DNA from: Desulfurellaceae bacterium bin18
GTDB lineage: Bacteria; Desulfobacterota; Binatia; Bin18
Assembly (NCBI GenBank): GCA_002238415.1
Contig: MPMI01000029.1
Span: forward strand, 1 to 64,000
Length of the DNA: 64,000 bases
Direction of reading: 5' to 3'
Each line of letters begins with the position of its first letter. Positions within the stretch are counted from its first letter, which is position 1. Below are positions 1 through 8,363 of the stretch, piece after piece. Both the position numbers and the translations under genes were made by a program. The notes below the pieces were generated by a model, which was not told where the DNA came from, searched no databases, and worked only from the letters and a program-made list of their open reading frames with translations.

Positions 1-410
1 ATACAACCGCCAATCGCGCCATTGCGTAAACGGACCACCGATTGGCCGACCCAACCGGCTCCCAGCCCGACGGCAAGCCCGAAAATTCCCCAGCCTATAA
101 CCCGCCCGCCAAGACCGCCAAACAGGCCAAACACCAGTTCCCCCATGAGGAGACCGACCGCCCCACCCACCAGACCGGCCAGTCCACCCAGCTTCACGCC
201 TTGCCACGTCTTGTTCTTATGCCCGGCACTCAGCCCTTCAATGGCGCCCATAAATGCGCCAACACAAATACCGGTCACCCCCCCCAGGGCCATGGCCCGG
301 AGATGGACATTCCCCACCGCGGCCAAAGGGTCGGCCGCGGCCCAGCCGGCAAGACCACCCAGAAGCCCGGCCCCGCTATACAGGACAAGTCGTTCGCGTG
401 AAAGTTCCAT
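1..410 (-). CDS. Glycine-rich membrane protein, C-terminus cut by window edge
   Basis: Reading from an ATG at 408-410 gives at least 136 residues with no stop before the window edge. The protein is almost wholly Gly/Ala/Val/Leu hydrophobic segments with short polar turns (for example GLLGGLAGWAAA, LGGLAGLVGGAVGLLMG, FGLFGGLGGRVIGWGIFG). This looks like several glycine-zipper type membrane helices. No catalytic motif is visible. It lies 69 bp downstream of the transmembrane Ser/Thr kinase on the same strand, so it is probably the next gene of the signalling cluster. Function is unknown; a membrane partner or output of the kinase is inference only. The ORFs on the opposite strand here are proline-rich shadows of this reading frame. 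Confidence 0.7.
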   Translation of the reverse strand, partial: MELSRERLVLYSGAGLLGGLAGWAAADPLAAVGNVHLRAMALGGVTGICVGAFMGAIEGLSAGHKNKTWQGVKLGGLAGLVGGAVGLLMGELVFGLFGGLGGRVIGWGIFGLAVGLGAGWVGQSVVRLRNGAIGGC

Positions 411-479
411 ACTGCTCCGCTCAAGGTCTGCTCAATGCCCCACGTTCCCCCATGCCGGAAGCCGTCATCATAACCCGGC

Positions 480-2855
480 CTAGAGTTGCAGTGACCAATT
501 TCCGCTCACATCCTCGGACGACCCGACACGATAGGTTCCTCTGAGCCAATTTTCTTCACGCCAGCCCTGGAAATGATAGACGCGATTGCCAACCTTACTG
601 GCAAACTCAATCTGGTTGCCCTGCGTCGCTCCTTCCAGAGAGGCGGCCCCAAAGCCGCGCGCGTGAATCACCAGGCGGCCACGCAAGGCTCCATTACTGT
701 GCGGTTGGAAATGCGCTTCAAGCAGCGCCTCTCGCTCAGGACCGAGCCCGAGGATACTCCCCTGGTGTGAGTTGAGGATACGGGCCAAGTCTCGATCATC
801 CCTTACGCTGAATTTTCTGGACGAGAGCGGGTAGCCGTTGACATAAAAGTCAACCCGATAGTCGCCTGGGAGAAAGGCGCCGCCACTGGCATTGCCGATT
901 CTGGCCGTAAACGTCACCTGCTCTGTTTTATCCGAGACTTCTTTCCCGTCTTCGACCGTCCCAAGAATCTGACCATTCGGGGCAAAATAGGTTGCGGTGA
1001 CCCGGTGGTGAGAAGGCAACAGGTCATGCAGTTGGTTCTGAAAATCCGCCTCCCAGGCCAGATATCGAAGCTGTGATGCACCAAACGAGGTCGCCGGCTT
1101 GGATAAAGGGTCACCATTTTTTGCCGTATTGAAAAAGCGGACGGAGACCAGAGAAAGTGGTTCCTTGCTCCGTTCCTGGATGAGGGCCAGCCGTTTTTCC
1201 TCTCCTTCACGTCGAGCACGTTCTTCCTCCGGTGACGGTCCAATTGCTGCCGGGACATCAGCTCCACCGGCGACACTGCTTTCTTTTTCTTCTGCCGCGT
1301 CGACTTTTGCGACCTGGACCGGGTCGGATCCTATCTGGACTGTTTGACTGGCCAACTTGGCATCCCCAAGGTAGAGCTCAAGCTGATAATCACCGGTCGC
1401 CCGCTCTTTGAGCCCCTCAAGCAGGGTCACTCCCCGCAGCTCAAGCTGTTCTTCTTCGGGCCGGACAAACCGACCGGCTTCGCTTTTCCCGGCCAAGCCG
1501 CCTTCAGGGTCGAAAAAGCGGCCTTCCAGGCGATGATTCCCACCTTCGACCTCAAACAGCCTGTTTTTCAGCACCACTTCCCAGGTCAGGTATTGCACCT
1601 CACTCAGCGTATATTTGTCCTTGACCTCCGACAGCGGCGTGCCATCGCGCGAAGTATTCAGCAGATTGAGAGACACTAGTTCGAGCGGATCGGCCCGGAG
1701 CGCGCGCAGGCGTTTCTCCCGCTCCCAGGGTAAATCCGCAACAAACGCTCGAAACCCTGCACGCTGGGATTCCGGCAGCCAGGTTTCAATCTGCTGCCAC
1801 GGTATTTTCTCTCCCACGCGCGCGATCGGATTGCCTTGCAGCAACTCAGGGGAGGTGAACAGTCCATACGCCCCGCCAGTCAGCAGCAGTAAGAAAACAA
1901 GGGTCGCAACCATACGCCCCCAGCGCCGTTTCTTTTGCGGCGGTGCGGCGGTGAAGGACTCCTCAACCGGCTCCGGCAAGGGCTCCAGAATCTGGGTCGC
2001 GGCCTGGGACGAGCCAGGATGGGGAGCTACGCTCAGCCCGCGCCCATACAGAAACATGTCCTTAAACGCTTCCGCGCTCTTTGGCCGCTCTTCCGCTTTA
2101 TAGGCCAGAGCCTGGTCAATCGCCTGGGCGAGGAAAGGAGAGGCGTCGGGTTTCTCCGAAAGTACCGGCGGACACGAGAACGGCGGGTGTTTCTCCGGGT
2201 CACGACCGGTCAGAATATAGTGCAGGGTTGCGGCCAGGCCATAAAGATCGGACCGTTCATCGACCTGTCCCGAGTATTGCTCGGGCGGGGCAAATCCAGG
2301 CGTACCAATCAGGGTGGCTTTACCCTGGGGTGAGAAAATTCTGGCAATGCCGAAGTCAATGAGCGTGATGCGCCCGTCCGGCCGGAGGATCACATTGCCC
2401 GGTTTCATATCCCGATAGATGATGGGCGGAGAAAAGCTATGCAGATAGGTCAACACGTCGCACAGTTCCCGGCCAATCTCGATGACCCGGCTCTCGGGGA
2501 GCTGGCCGTCCAGTCCGGCGATTTCCTGCTCCAGATTGACCCCTTCGACAAAATCCATCACCAAATAATGGCAATTGCCTTCACCAAAACGGTCAAAAAT
2601 GGCGGGAATGGCAGGATGGGTGAGCTGGGCCAGCGTGTCGGCCTCGCGATGAAAATACTCGATGGCCTGGGCGCGTTCTTCGGGATTCGTAAATCGGTCA
2701 AAAATTTCTTTGATCGCGACCTGTCTCTCAGCCAGACGCTGGTCCTGGGCAACATAGACGACACCCATCCCACCACCCGCAAGAAAGCGCTCGATCTGAT
2801 AACGGTCCGCCAGGACCGTTCCGGGTTCGAGTTGACCGCTTTCATTCCGCGACAT
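480..2855 (-). CDS. Transmembrane Ser/Thr protein kinase (PknB/Spk-like) with duplicated extracytoplasmic domain
   Basis: The predicted protein has 791 residues. The N-terminal half is an intact Hanks-type kinase: glycine loop AGGGMGVVY (about 26-34), ATP lysine in VAIKE (K49), catalytic loop YRDMKPGN, metal loop LIDFGIAR and the APPEQYSG segment. A Pro-rich linker leads to one membrane helix (about 313-331). Outside follow two homologous beta-rich repeats of about 115 residues (starting near 388 and 563, both opening with PL-x-LVS and containing LRYL/VQYL-T/A-WE and a GDY motif). A C-terminal domain of about 100 residues ends the protein. I chose ATG 2855 over the longer reading because it lies just after the stop of the upstream phosphatase part (2869). 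It presumably senses an envelope signal and phosphorylates the FHA/VWA partners encoded next to it. Confidence 0.88.
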   Translation of the reverse strand: MSRNESGQLEPGTVLADRYQIERFLAGGGMGVVYVAQDQRLAERQVAIKEIFDRFTNPEERAQAIEYFHREADTLAQLTHPAIPAIFDRFGEGNCHYLVMDFVEGVNLEQEIAGLDGQLPESRVIEIGRELCDVLTYLHSFSPPIIYRDMKPGNVILRPDGRITLIDFGIARIFSPQGKATLIGTPGFAPPEQYSGQVDERSDLYGLAATLHYILTGRDPEKHPPFSCPPVLSEKPDASPFLAQAIDQALAYKAEERPKSAEAFKDMFLYGRGLSVAPHPGSSQAATQILEPLPEPVEESFTAAPPQKKRRWGRMVATLVFLLLLTGGAYGLFTSPELLQGNPIARVGEKIPWQQIETWLPESQRAGFRAFVADLPWEREKRLRALRADPLELVSLNLLNTSRDGTPLSEVKDKYTLSEVQYLTWEVVLKNRLFEVEGGNHRLEGRFFDPEGGLAGKSEAGRFVRPEEEQLELRGVTLLEGLKERATGDYQLELYLGDAKLASQTVQIGSDPVQVAKVDAAEEKESSVAGGADVPAAIGPSPEEERARREGEEKRLALIQERSKEPLSLVSVRFFNTAKNGDPLSKPATSFGASQLRYLAWEADFQNQLHDLLPSHHRVTATYFAPNGQILGTVEDGKEVSDKTEQVTFTARIGNASGGAFLPGDYRVDFYVNGYPLSSRKFSVRDDRDLARILNSHQGSILGLGPEREALLEAHFQPHSNGALRGRLVIHARGFGAASLEGATQGNQIEFASKVGNRVYHFQGWREENWLRGTYRVGSSEDVSGNWSLQL

Positions 2856-2868
2856 CGACAATGCCTCA

Positions 2869-3405
2869 CTACTCGTGAAAGACAACCACCACCGAGGTAT
2901 TATCGCTACCGCCCGCGGTATTGGCCGCAACCGTCAGTTCCAAGGCGGCTTCGTGCGGAGTCCGGTGGCGACTCATAATATCGGCGATCGCCGGATCGAG
3001 CACATGGCTGGTCAGCCCATCGCTGCACAGGAGGAGGCGGACGCCGCGCTTCAGCGGTCGCGAGAGCGTATCGACCTTTACGTTTTCCTTGCTGCCCAAA
3101 GACCGAATCAGGACGTTGCGGTGCTCGTGAGTCAATGCCTCTTCTTCCGTCAGTTGGCCGATTTCGACCAGCCGGGCAACCAGGGAATGATCGTGCGAGA
3201 GTTGGTGCAACACTCCGTTTTCCAGCAGATAGACCCGACTGTCCCCGACCCAGGCCAGCGCCAGTTGTCCCGCCTGAATCAACGCGGCCACGATCGTGGC
3301 CCCCAGGCCGGCCGCCTCGGGATGGTCTTTTCCGTATTGGACAACCTGGGCATTGGCCGCCGCAACCGCCTCACGTAAACAGCTCTCCCCAGCGGCCGCG
3401 TCCAC
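2869..3405 (-). pseudogene. PP2C phosphatase, C-terminal part (separated by an in-frame stop)
   Basis: This is the C-terminal two thirds of a PP2C-type Ser/Thr phosphatase: ATIVAALIQAGQLALAWVGDSRVYLL, then LLLCSDGLTSH and the final GGSDNTSVVVV metal-binding motif. The first motifs (RDHNED and VSDGMGG) lie in the preceding gene, in the same frame. Only one TAA codon (3406-3408) separates the two. A GTG (3405-3403) directly after the TAA, with AAGGAG just before the stop, could allow reinitiation, but the spacing is only 3 nt. A PP2C fold needs both halves, so this is either a recent nonsense mutation, a sequencing error, or a product made by reinitiation and complementation. Stop and next start follow the arrangement TAAGTG. 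Confidence 0.75.
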
Positions 3406-3480
3406 TTACTCCTTCGCCCCCCTCGCACCCGCCCCACGTAAACAGCCCCCCCAGGCGGCTGCGTCCACTTCCTCTTTCGC
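3355..3480 (-). repeat. 63-bp imperfect in-frame tandem duplication carrying the stop codon
   Basis: Two copies of 63 nt (3418-3480 and 3355-3417) lie end to end on the minus strand. Both begin GCG AAR GAG NAA GTG GAC GC and share GCTGTTTACGTG. At the matching position the first copy has GAA (Glu) and the second has TAA (stop), a single G-to-T change. The second copy encodes the normal PP2C helix (SCLREAVAAAN). The first encodes a glycine-rich version (GGCLRGAGARGA). The duplication sits between the VSDGMGG motif and the rest of the phosphatase. Confidence 0.85.
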
Positions 3481-4638
3481 CTCACTCTCAGCCCAGGCGG
3501 CCTCGACCTGGCGCGCTACCGTCTGGATGGCGATCTGGCTCGCGACCTCACCGGCTTCGGCTCCACCCATCCCGTCTGACACAATATACAGCCCCCGGAA
3601 ATCATTACCGGCTATGCTGCCCTGCCCGACCTCTTTGACCAGAACGGCATCTTCATTATGGTCGCGTACCTGTCCGACATCGGTCCGCCAGGCCGAACGG
3701 ATGTGTCCGGACTGACCCAACGCGAGCAAGTCGTGTTTGAGCGCGTGCAGGTCCGCATAGCGCTCCGCAGGCTCGAGGGCCAAGGCTCTGCTTAAAACGC
3801 GCTCGAACTCGGGGGTCAGGACTTTCTCCGGATAGAAGACCGGTGGCTCAGGCTGAACCGCCCAGCCCTCAACGGGCAAACGCCGCCCTACCAACACGGC
3901 ATACAAGCAGGCGCCAAGCGCAAACACGTCCGCGGCTTCGTTTAATACCTGGGTCTTGTATGCCTCGGGCGCAGCATAGCCATCCGTCAACACAGGATGC
4001 TCCTCAATCGCATCTTTGAGACGAATCGCGTCGAATTGGGTGAGGTGCAGCCGGCCTGTCTTGTCGAGCAGGATATTTTCCGGAGGCAGTTCGACACATA
4101 AGAGTCCATGCCGGTGCAAAACATCCACGGCCTGACAGAGCTGGACACCCCAGCCGGCGGCCTCCCGCTCCGATGTCCGGCCAATACGCTGACTCAGCGG
4201 GAGACCGGACTGACTCGGGGTGACGAGGCAGACCCGGCCGTCACGTTCACAACGTTCCTGGGGGAGAATCAGGGCCGGATGGCGAATCTCGGCAAGCTGT
4301 TCGGACAAGCGAAACGCGCCGCCCAAATGGGCATCGGCCGGGTCGCGCGACCGTTCCGCTATGAGGTAGGTCTGGCCGTCGTCCGTCTGACGAACCGCCC
4401 GGTAACGATTTTCCTGTCCGGTCGAGAGGAGTGCGGTCAGACGATAGGTAGCGGCCAGAACGGTGCCAATAGGTAGCGGTTCAAGTGAAGTAACCGACTC
4501 CCCTTCACCGTCTTCTTCAAGCGCTACGCCACAGGCGGTGCAAAACGTTTCGCCGATGACATTGGCCTGTCCACACTCACCACAAACACAACTCTCCTCA
4601 AGGTCTATCGGCTCGGTCGTCAGCGGCGCAGAACCCAT
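3406..4638 (-). CDS. Zinc-ribbon pseudokinase fused to PP2C N-terminal part
   Basis: The protein has 410 residues before the TAA. Order of parts: a zinc ribbon (Cys 17, 19, 22, 33, 36), a kinase-like domain (about 55-310), and the start of PP2C with RDHNEDAVLV and IVSDGMGG. The kinase domain keeps fold landmarks (PPENILLDKTGRLHL and YAAPEAYK) but has lost the catalytic groups. The glycine loop is LLSTGQENRY. The ATP lysine position reads LIAERS. The HRD site reads CVEL and the DFG site reads TQFD. It is therefore a pseudokinase, probably a scaffold for FHA or kinase partners. Read through the TAA, the whole protein would be about 589 residues. It is followed by the active kinase and preceded by FHA and VWA genes, all on the minus strand. 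Confidence 0.8.
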   Translation of the reverse strand: MGSAPLTTEPIDLEESCVCGECGQANVIGETFCTACGVALEEDGEGESVTSLEPLPIGTVLAATYRLTALLSTGQENRYRAVRQTDDGQTYLIAERSRDPADAHLGGAFRLSEQLAEIRHPALILPQERCERDGRVCLVTPSQSGLPLSQRIGRTSEREAAGWGVQLCQAVDVLHRHGLLCVELPPENILLDKTGRLHLTQFDAIRLKDAIEEHPVLTDGYAAPEAYKTQVLNEAADVFALGACLYAVLVGRRLPVEGWAVQPEPPVFYPEKVLTPEFERVLSRALALEPAERYADLHALKHDLLALGQSGHIRSAWRTDVGQVRDHNEDAVLVKEVGQGSIAGNDFRGLYIVSDGMGGAEAGEVASQIAIQTVARQVEAAWAESEAKEEVDAAAWGGCLRGAGARGAKE

Positions 4639-4704
4639 GCATCACCCATCACCAGTCCACTGAAGGTTCTCGGTCTCGCCTGTTCCAGAAAGGCCAAGCC
4701 AGCC

Positions 4705-5430
4705 TCATTGCGCGCGCGACACCTTGAAGAAGGTTTTGCCGACGATGATCTCATCTCCGTCTTTGAGCGGGACGGGCGAGCCGGGCTCAAGGCGTTGTCC
4801 CCGATTGACAAACGTCCCGTTCAGGCTGCCGATATCTTCAATCGTCAGCTCGGCTCCGAATTTTATCAGCGCGTGTTTGCGGGAGATTCGCGCTTCCGGG
4901 TCATCGTTTTCCATATCAACTTCAGGAAAAGAACCGGAATCCGGGTCCCACCGACCAACGAGATTGTCTCCGGCCTGGAGCTCAAAGACTTTCCCCACCG
5001 TACCGCCGCGGGTGATGGTGAGCGAAGCGCTGCCGCCTGCGACTTGATCGTCGCTGAGGGCTACGGCTTCAGGGGCTGCTTCAGCAGCCGGAGCCTCTGC
5101 GGGCTCATCTCCAGCGGCCCTGGCACTCTCCTCGCCCTCAGCTTCCGAGGTCTCAGCCGCAGCTTCTTCTGGCGCGGCTTCTTCTGCCTCGGTCTCCGTA
5201 CTTGCCTCAACTACAGCGGGAGCTTCCTCTGCGGCTAGGCTGTCAGAAGCAGCAGTCTCAGCTTCCGGGGCCTCGGCTTCAGTCGCTACGGCTTCAAGTT
5301 TGGTGCCGTCGCTATCGCTCATAGGGTGTTCGATGGGCAGCGGCACGAAGGCTTCAAGTTTGGCGCCGCAGCTATCGCAGTACTCCAGGCCATCCATTTG
5401 TTCTTCATTGCATTCCGCACAGCGAATCAT
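4705..5430 (-). CDS. Zinc-ribbon FHA-domain protein
   Basis: The protein has 241 residues. An N-terminal zinc ribbon (CAECNEEQ...CDSCGAK) is followed by a long Glu/Ala-rich acidic linker (about 35-140). A C-terminal FHA domain follows with the phosphothreonine-binding signature: LVGRWD, ISRKHALI, and IGSLNGTFVNRGQ. FHA domains bind phosphothreonine, so this is the likely substrate or adaptor of the kinase encoded two genes downstream. ATG 5430 is preferred over GTG 5436 because AGGAGAGG lies at proper spacing before the ATG and overlaps the GTG context. The linker begins with a duplicated copy of the ribbon end (DSCGAKLEA, DSDGTKLEA). That duplication is visible as a near-repeat at DNA level (about 5291-5320 and 5347-5380). 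Confidence 0.88.
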   Translation of the reverse strand: MIRCAECNEEQMDGLEYCDSCGAKLEAFVPLPIEHPMSDSDGTKLEAVATEAEAPEAETAASDSLAAEEAPAVVEASTETEAEEAAPEEAAAETSEAEGEESARAAGDEPAEAPAAEAAPEAVALSDDQVAGGSASLTITRGGTVGKVFELQAGDNLVGRWDPDSGSFPEVDMENDDPEARISRKHALIKFGAELTIEDIGSLNGTFVNRGQRLEPGSPVPLKDGDEIIVGKTFFKVSRAQ

Positions 5431-5468
5431 TTTCACCTCTCCTTCATGGGCTGCACCTGGGATGAAGC

Positions 5469-6758
5469 TTAATCTTGCAGCGCGTCTTTGACACTCTCAG
5501 GGTCGAGTTGCTGCGTTTTTCGGAGGGTTGCCTGAGCGCTGAGCAACTGGGTCTTGGCAGCCCCGGTTGCAAGACTCTGGGTCTTCTTCAATTCACTCTG
5601 GAGCCCCTCCAGCGCTTGGGTTGCTTTCGTATTCCCCAAGCGTTGCGTGCCGGCTATGGCATTACCCAACAACCGCGTGGCTTTATCCGTGTTGCCGGTA
5701 GCCATAGCCGCCTCAGCCTGCATCTGAATCTTGGCGACACTGACTTGATCGACCAGATTCATCACATAGCCGTTTGCCTGGCCCATGGCCGAGCGCTCAA
5801 GCGTATAATTCACCACCACGTCCGCGCTGTCGTGTTGGTTCTTTGCCTCGGGCGTATCGTAATACAGCTCGGCCCGCGCCAGCCGCACCCGGCCGGGGCG
5901 GCGGGGCGGCAAGACGAGTACGGCTAATGCTGAGCTTGGCGTTCCGGCTTCAATATCTCCCAACGGCAGGGAAAGCGTCCGGTTGGCGTCGGGCGTAATC
6001 TCTTTTATCGGGTAAATCTGGGGACTGGCACGAAAGGCTTCTTTCACCTGCACCCCTGCGCTGAGTTGCATATCAATACGCGCGTTGGTCAGGGCAACAT
6101 TCCGCAGTCCCTGGAGTTCACTGGAGAAAATATTCGGAATGGAGGTCGGGGTATCGATAAAGTGATAATTGGCGCCACTCTCCTCGGCCATTTCCATCAG
6201 CAATTTTTCATTGAACTCAATCCCCACCCCGAGCGTGCTGCACGAAATGCGCTCCCGGTGTTGGCGGGCGAGTTCCAGACACTTACGCTCCTCATACGTC
6301 TGGCCGTCGGTCAGGAGCAGCAGCCGGTTCAGGCGGTTCGGCGAATAATACTTCTCCACCTCGGCAAGCGCCGCTTCCATGCCCAGCGCCATTTGCGTTC
6401 CGCCCCCAATCTCCAGGAGATCGAGATCGTCAATCGTCCGTTTCACCCCGGCGGCATCAGTCGCGACCTGGTCTGCCGTTGCCGCAACTTCGGCCCGGTC
6501 GGCAAACGCGACCACCGCCGCCTTGTCGTCCGGACCAAGATTATCGATCAGGTATTTAATGGCCTCGATGACGTAATCAAGCCGCTGTTCGTCATACATC
6601 GAACCACTACGGTCAAGGACAATGCCAAGATTGAGCGGCAGACGCACGCCCCCACCCTGCGGCTTGGTCTCCATGAGCAGGTACAGGATAAAATTTTCTG
6701 CGCTGCTCAGCACGGCATTACGGCTTGTCAGCGCTTGGAACCCAACAGCACCGGACAC
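5469..6758 (-). CDS. VWA-domain protein
   Basis: The protein has 429 residues. A von Willebrand factor A domain carries a complete MIDAS site: DRSGSM (DxSxS), a GGTQM threonine loop, and LLLTDGQT with the Asp. A beta-rich part follows, then a C-terminal helical tail with repeated KTQ/ATR-type segments (about 350-429). No signal peptide or membrane helix is seen, so it is probably cytoplasmic. GTG 6756-6758 is the start, backed by AAAAGGAG seven bases upstream. It heads the signalling cluster of FHA, pseudokinase/PP2C and kinase. Threonines in the tail could be phosphorylated and read by the FHA domain; that is inference. Similar VWA plus kinase plus phosphatase clusters are known from many bacteria. 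Confidence 0.85.
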   Translation of the reverse strand: MSGAVGFQALTSRNAVLSSAENFILYLLMETKPQGGGVRLPLNLGIVLDRSGSMYDEQRLDYVIEAIKYLIDNLGPDDKAAVVAFADRAEVAATADQVATDAAGVKRTIDDLDLLEIGGGTQMALGMEAALAEVEKYYSPNRLNRLLLLTDGQTYEERKCLELARQHRERISCSTLGVGIEFNEKLLMEMAEESGANYHFIDTPTSIPNIFSSELQGLRNVALTNARIDMQLSAGVQVKEAFRASPQIYPIKEITPDANRTLSLPLGDIEAGTPSSALAVLVLPPRRPGRVRLARAELYYDTPEAKNQHDSADVVVNYTLERSAMGQANGYVMNLVDQVSVAKIQMQAEAAMATGNTDKATRLLGNAIAGTQRLGNTKATQALEGLQSELKKTQSLATGAAKTQLLSAQATLRKTQQLDPESVKDALQD

Positions 6759-6840
6759 AAGAGACTCCTTTTGCCAAGAGAATTACTGAATTTTTTATCT
6801 CACGTTTTTTGCCAAGGAGCAATATAACTCCCCCACGGGC

Positions 6841-7338
6841 TTATTCCTCCGGCTTGCGAAACTGGTCGTGACAGCCCTTACACGTCCCGAACATCTTTTG
6901 CATATGTTCTTTGACTGCGGTGGCATTATCTTCTCCCGCAGCCACGGTCAGCGCGTTCGCTGCCGTACTCAGCTCTGTGGCTGAGGCGAGAAAAGCGTCC
7001 CAGGTTTGCCAGATTTCTTCTTTCGCCCGAGAGGCGTCCGACGTGCTGCCCTCAGGAAAGAGTGCTGCGATGCGGGTGGAATGAAGGGCTATGGCGGCCG
7101 CATTCATTTTTGCCTCTGAGAGCTTACCGGCATCGATCTTGCCCTTCATCTCCTTGGCATTGGCCCCGATATTCTCCATCAGATAGGTGCGAAACGCCAC
7201 CGTCTGCTGCGGGTCCGGCATCTGGGTGGGGTGGTTTTCATGCCCGAAACTCAGCCCTCCCATAGTATGCAGCCCCCCTGCCATCACACTGACGCTGATC
7301 AAAACCCCACGCACCGCACGGACAACCATCTCTTTCAT
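6841..7338 (-). CDS. Cytochrome c' family (class II) protein
   Basis: The protein has 165 residues with an N-terminal signal peptide (VLISVSVMAGGLHTMGG). An all-helical body follows, with the heme motif CKGCH close to the C-terminus, the typical layout of class II cytochromes c'. Expected location is the periplasm. It sits 31 bp downstream of a second c-type cytochrome on the same strand, so the two may be cotranscribed. Family members bind NO or serve in electron transfer; which applies here cannot be told. Upstream of ATG is AGGAGGCAGTACA, a good ribosome site. Confidence 0.85.
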   Translation of the reverse strand: MKEMVVRAVRGVLISVSVMAGGLHTMGGLSFGHENHPTQMPDPQQTVAFRTYLMENIGANAKEMKGKIDAGKLSEAKMNAAAIALHSTRIAALFPEGSTSDASRAKEEIWQTWDAFLASATELSTAANALTVAAGEDNATAVKEHMQKMFGTCKGCHDQFRKPEE

Positions 7339-7369
7339 TGTACTGCCTCCTCTTTACGAAAGCTCCACG

Positions 7370-8278
7370 CTATTCCGCTTCTGCCTGCTTCCTTGGAGGA
7401 AGCGATTTCAGATATGCGGCAACAGCGTGGGCATCTTCATCCGTCATGTCTTTGTATCCGCCTCCGGGGACCCCATCAATCACCACCGCCATCAGACCTT
7501 GGACATTATCAAAATTCGGGAGGAAGCCGGTGCGCAGCAGGGAAACGATATCTCCTTCACTCCACTGTCCGATACCCGTCTCGTCATCCGGAGTAATATT
7601 GGGCGCGACCTCGCCGTCAATGCCAGCCGGATTGCCGGCGAGATCACGCGTCCGGTCGAGAGTGCCAAACACCGTGCGCGGCGTATGGCACTCCTGGCAA
7701 TGGGCGAGATGTTCGCTGATGTAGCGGCCTCGGGCAATGGGGTCGGCCCAGGCCGTCGCCTGGGTTTCAACCGGTTCAAAAAACAGCCAGCGCCAGACGC
7801 GCATGGCAAGCCCGGAAAACGGAATGGAGACCTCGTGGGGGAGATTTTCCTGCGCGACGGGCTCGCGGCTGCGCAAGAAAGCCACCAATGCCGTGACATC
7901 TTCATCCGTCATACCGCTCAGGGCCGGGTATGGCATGACCGGACTCATGACCGTCCCATCGGGTTTCACCCCCAGCCGGATCGCGTCGATGATTTCCCGG
8001 TCCGTCCAGGTCCCAATACCGTGGACCGGGTCGGGCGTAATATTCGTCCCGTAAAACCGCCCATAGGGGGTTTCAATCGGCCGGCCGCCCGCGTTTGTGG
8101 GTCCCGTATCCGCCGTATGGCAGCCACACCCGCCGGCTAAGGCAAAGACATACTGTCCCTGGGCGACCAGAGCGGCATTATCGGCCCAGACGTTTGGGAG
8201 AGGGCCGAATAAAAAGCTACAGAAAAGAAGAGCAAGACAAAGACGCTGCCCAGCGCTCTTCTCGCCTGCGTTTTTCAT
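7370..8278 (-). CDS. Diheme c-type cytochrome
   Basis: From ATG 8278 the protein has 302 residues, with a signal peptide (LCLALLFCSFLFGPLPNVWA). AAGGGGGT just before this ATG supports the start over longer readings. Two cytochrome c domains follow. The second has a canonical heme site (CQECHTPRTVFG). The first reads GGCGCHTADTG, so the cysteines are separated by one residue instead of two (CXCH). Methionine-containing loops (MSPVMPYPALSGMTDEDVTALVAFL and YKDMTDEDAHAVAAYL) provide the axial ligands. The family usually passes electrons from periplasmic dehydrogenases to terminal oxidases. The partner dehydrogenase is not in this window. The CXCH site is either a variant or a 3-nt deletion. Confidence 0.82.
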   Translation of the reverse strand: MKNAGEKSAGQRLCLALLFCSFLFGPLPNVWADNAALVAQGQYVFALAGGCGCHTADTGPTNAGGRPIETPYGRFYGTNITPDPVHGIGTWTDREIIDAIRLGVKPDGTVMSPVMPYPALSGMTDEDVTALVAFLRSREPVAQENLPHEVSIPFSGLAMRVWRWLFFEPVETQATAWADPIARGRYISEHLAHCQECHTPRTVFGTLDRTRDLAGNPAGIDGEVAPNITPDDETGIGQWSEGDIVSLLRTGFLPNFDNVQGLMAVVIDGVPGGGYKDMTDEDAHAVAAYLKSLPPRKQAEAE

Positions 8279-8363
8279 ACCCCCTTGGAGAGCCGGTTTA
8301 TCTGCCATGAGAATGGGTGACGGGTCTTGGGATATAAGGAGTGGTCTGCTAGGCTGCCGGGCC

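Noticed and set aside
22-544. Plus-strand proline-rich frames at the left edge
   Set aside because: Proline/serine-rich shadows of the minus-strand glycine-rich membrane protein; no ribosome site or motif.
3355-3480. Diversity-generating retroelement style variable repeat
   Set aside because: Several differences between the two 63-bp copies are A-to-G, but changes in other directions occur and no reverse transcriptase is present.
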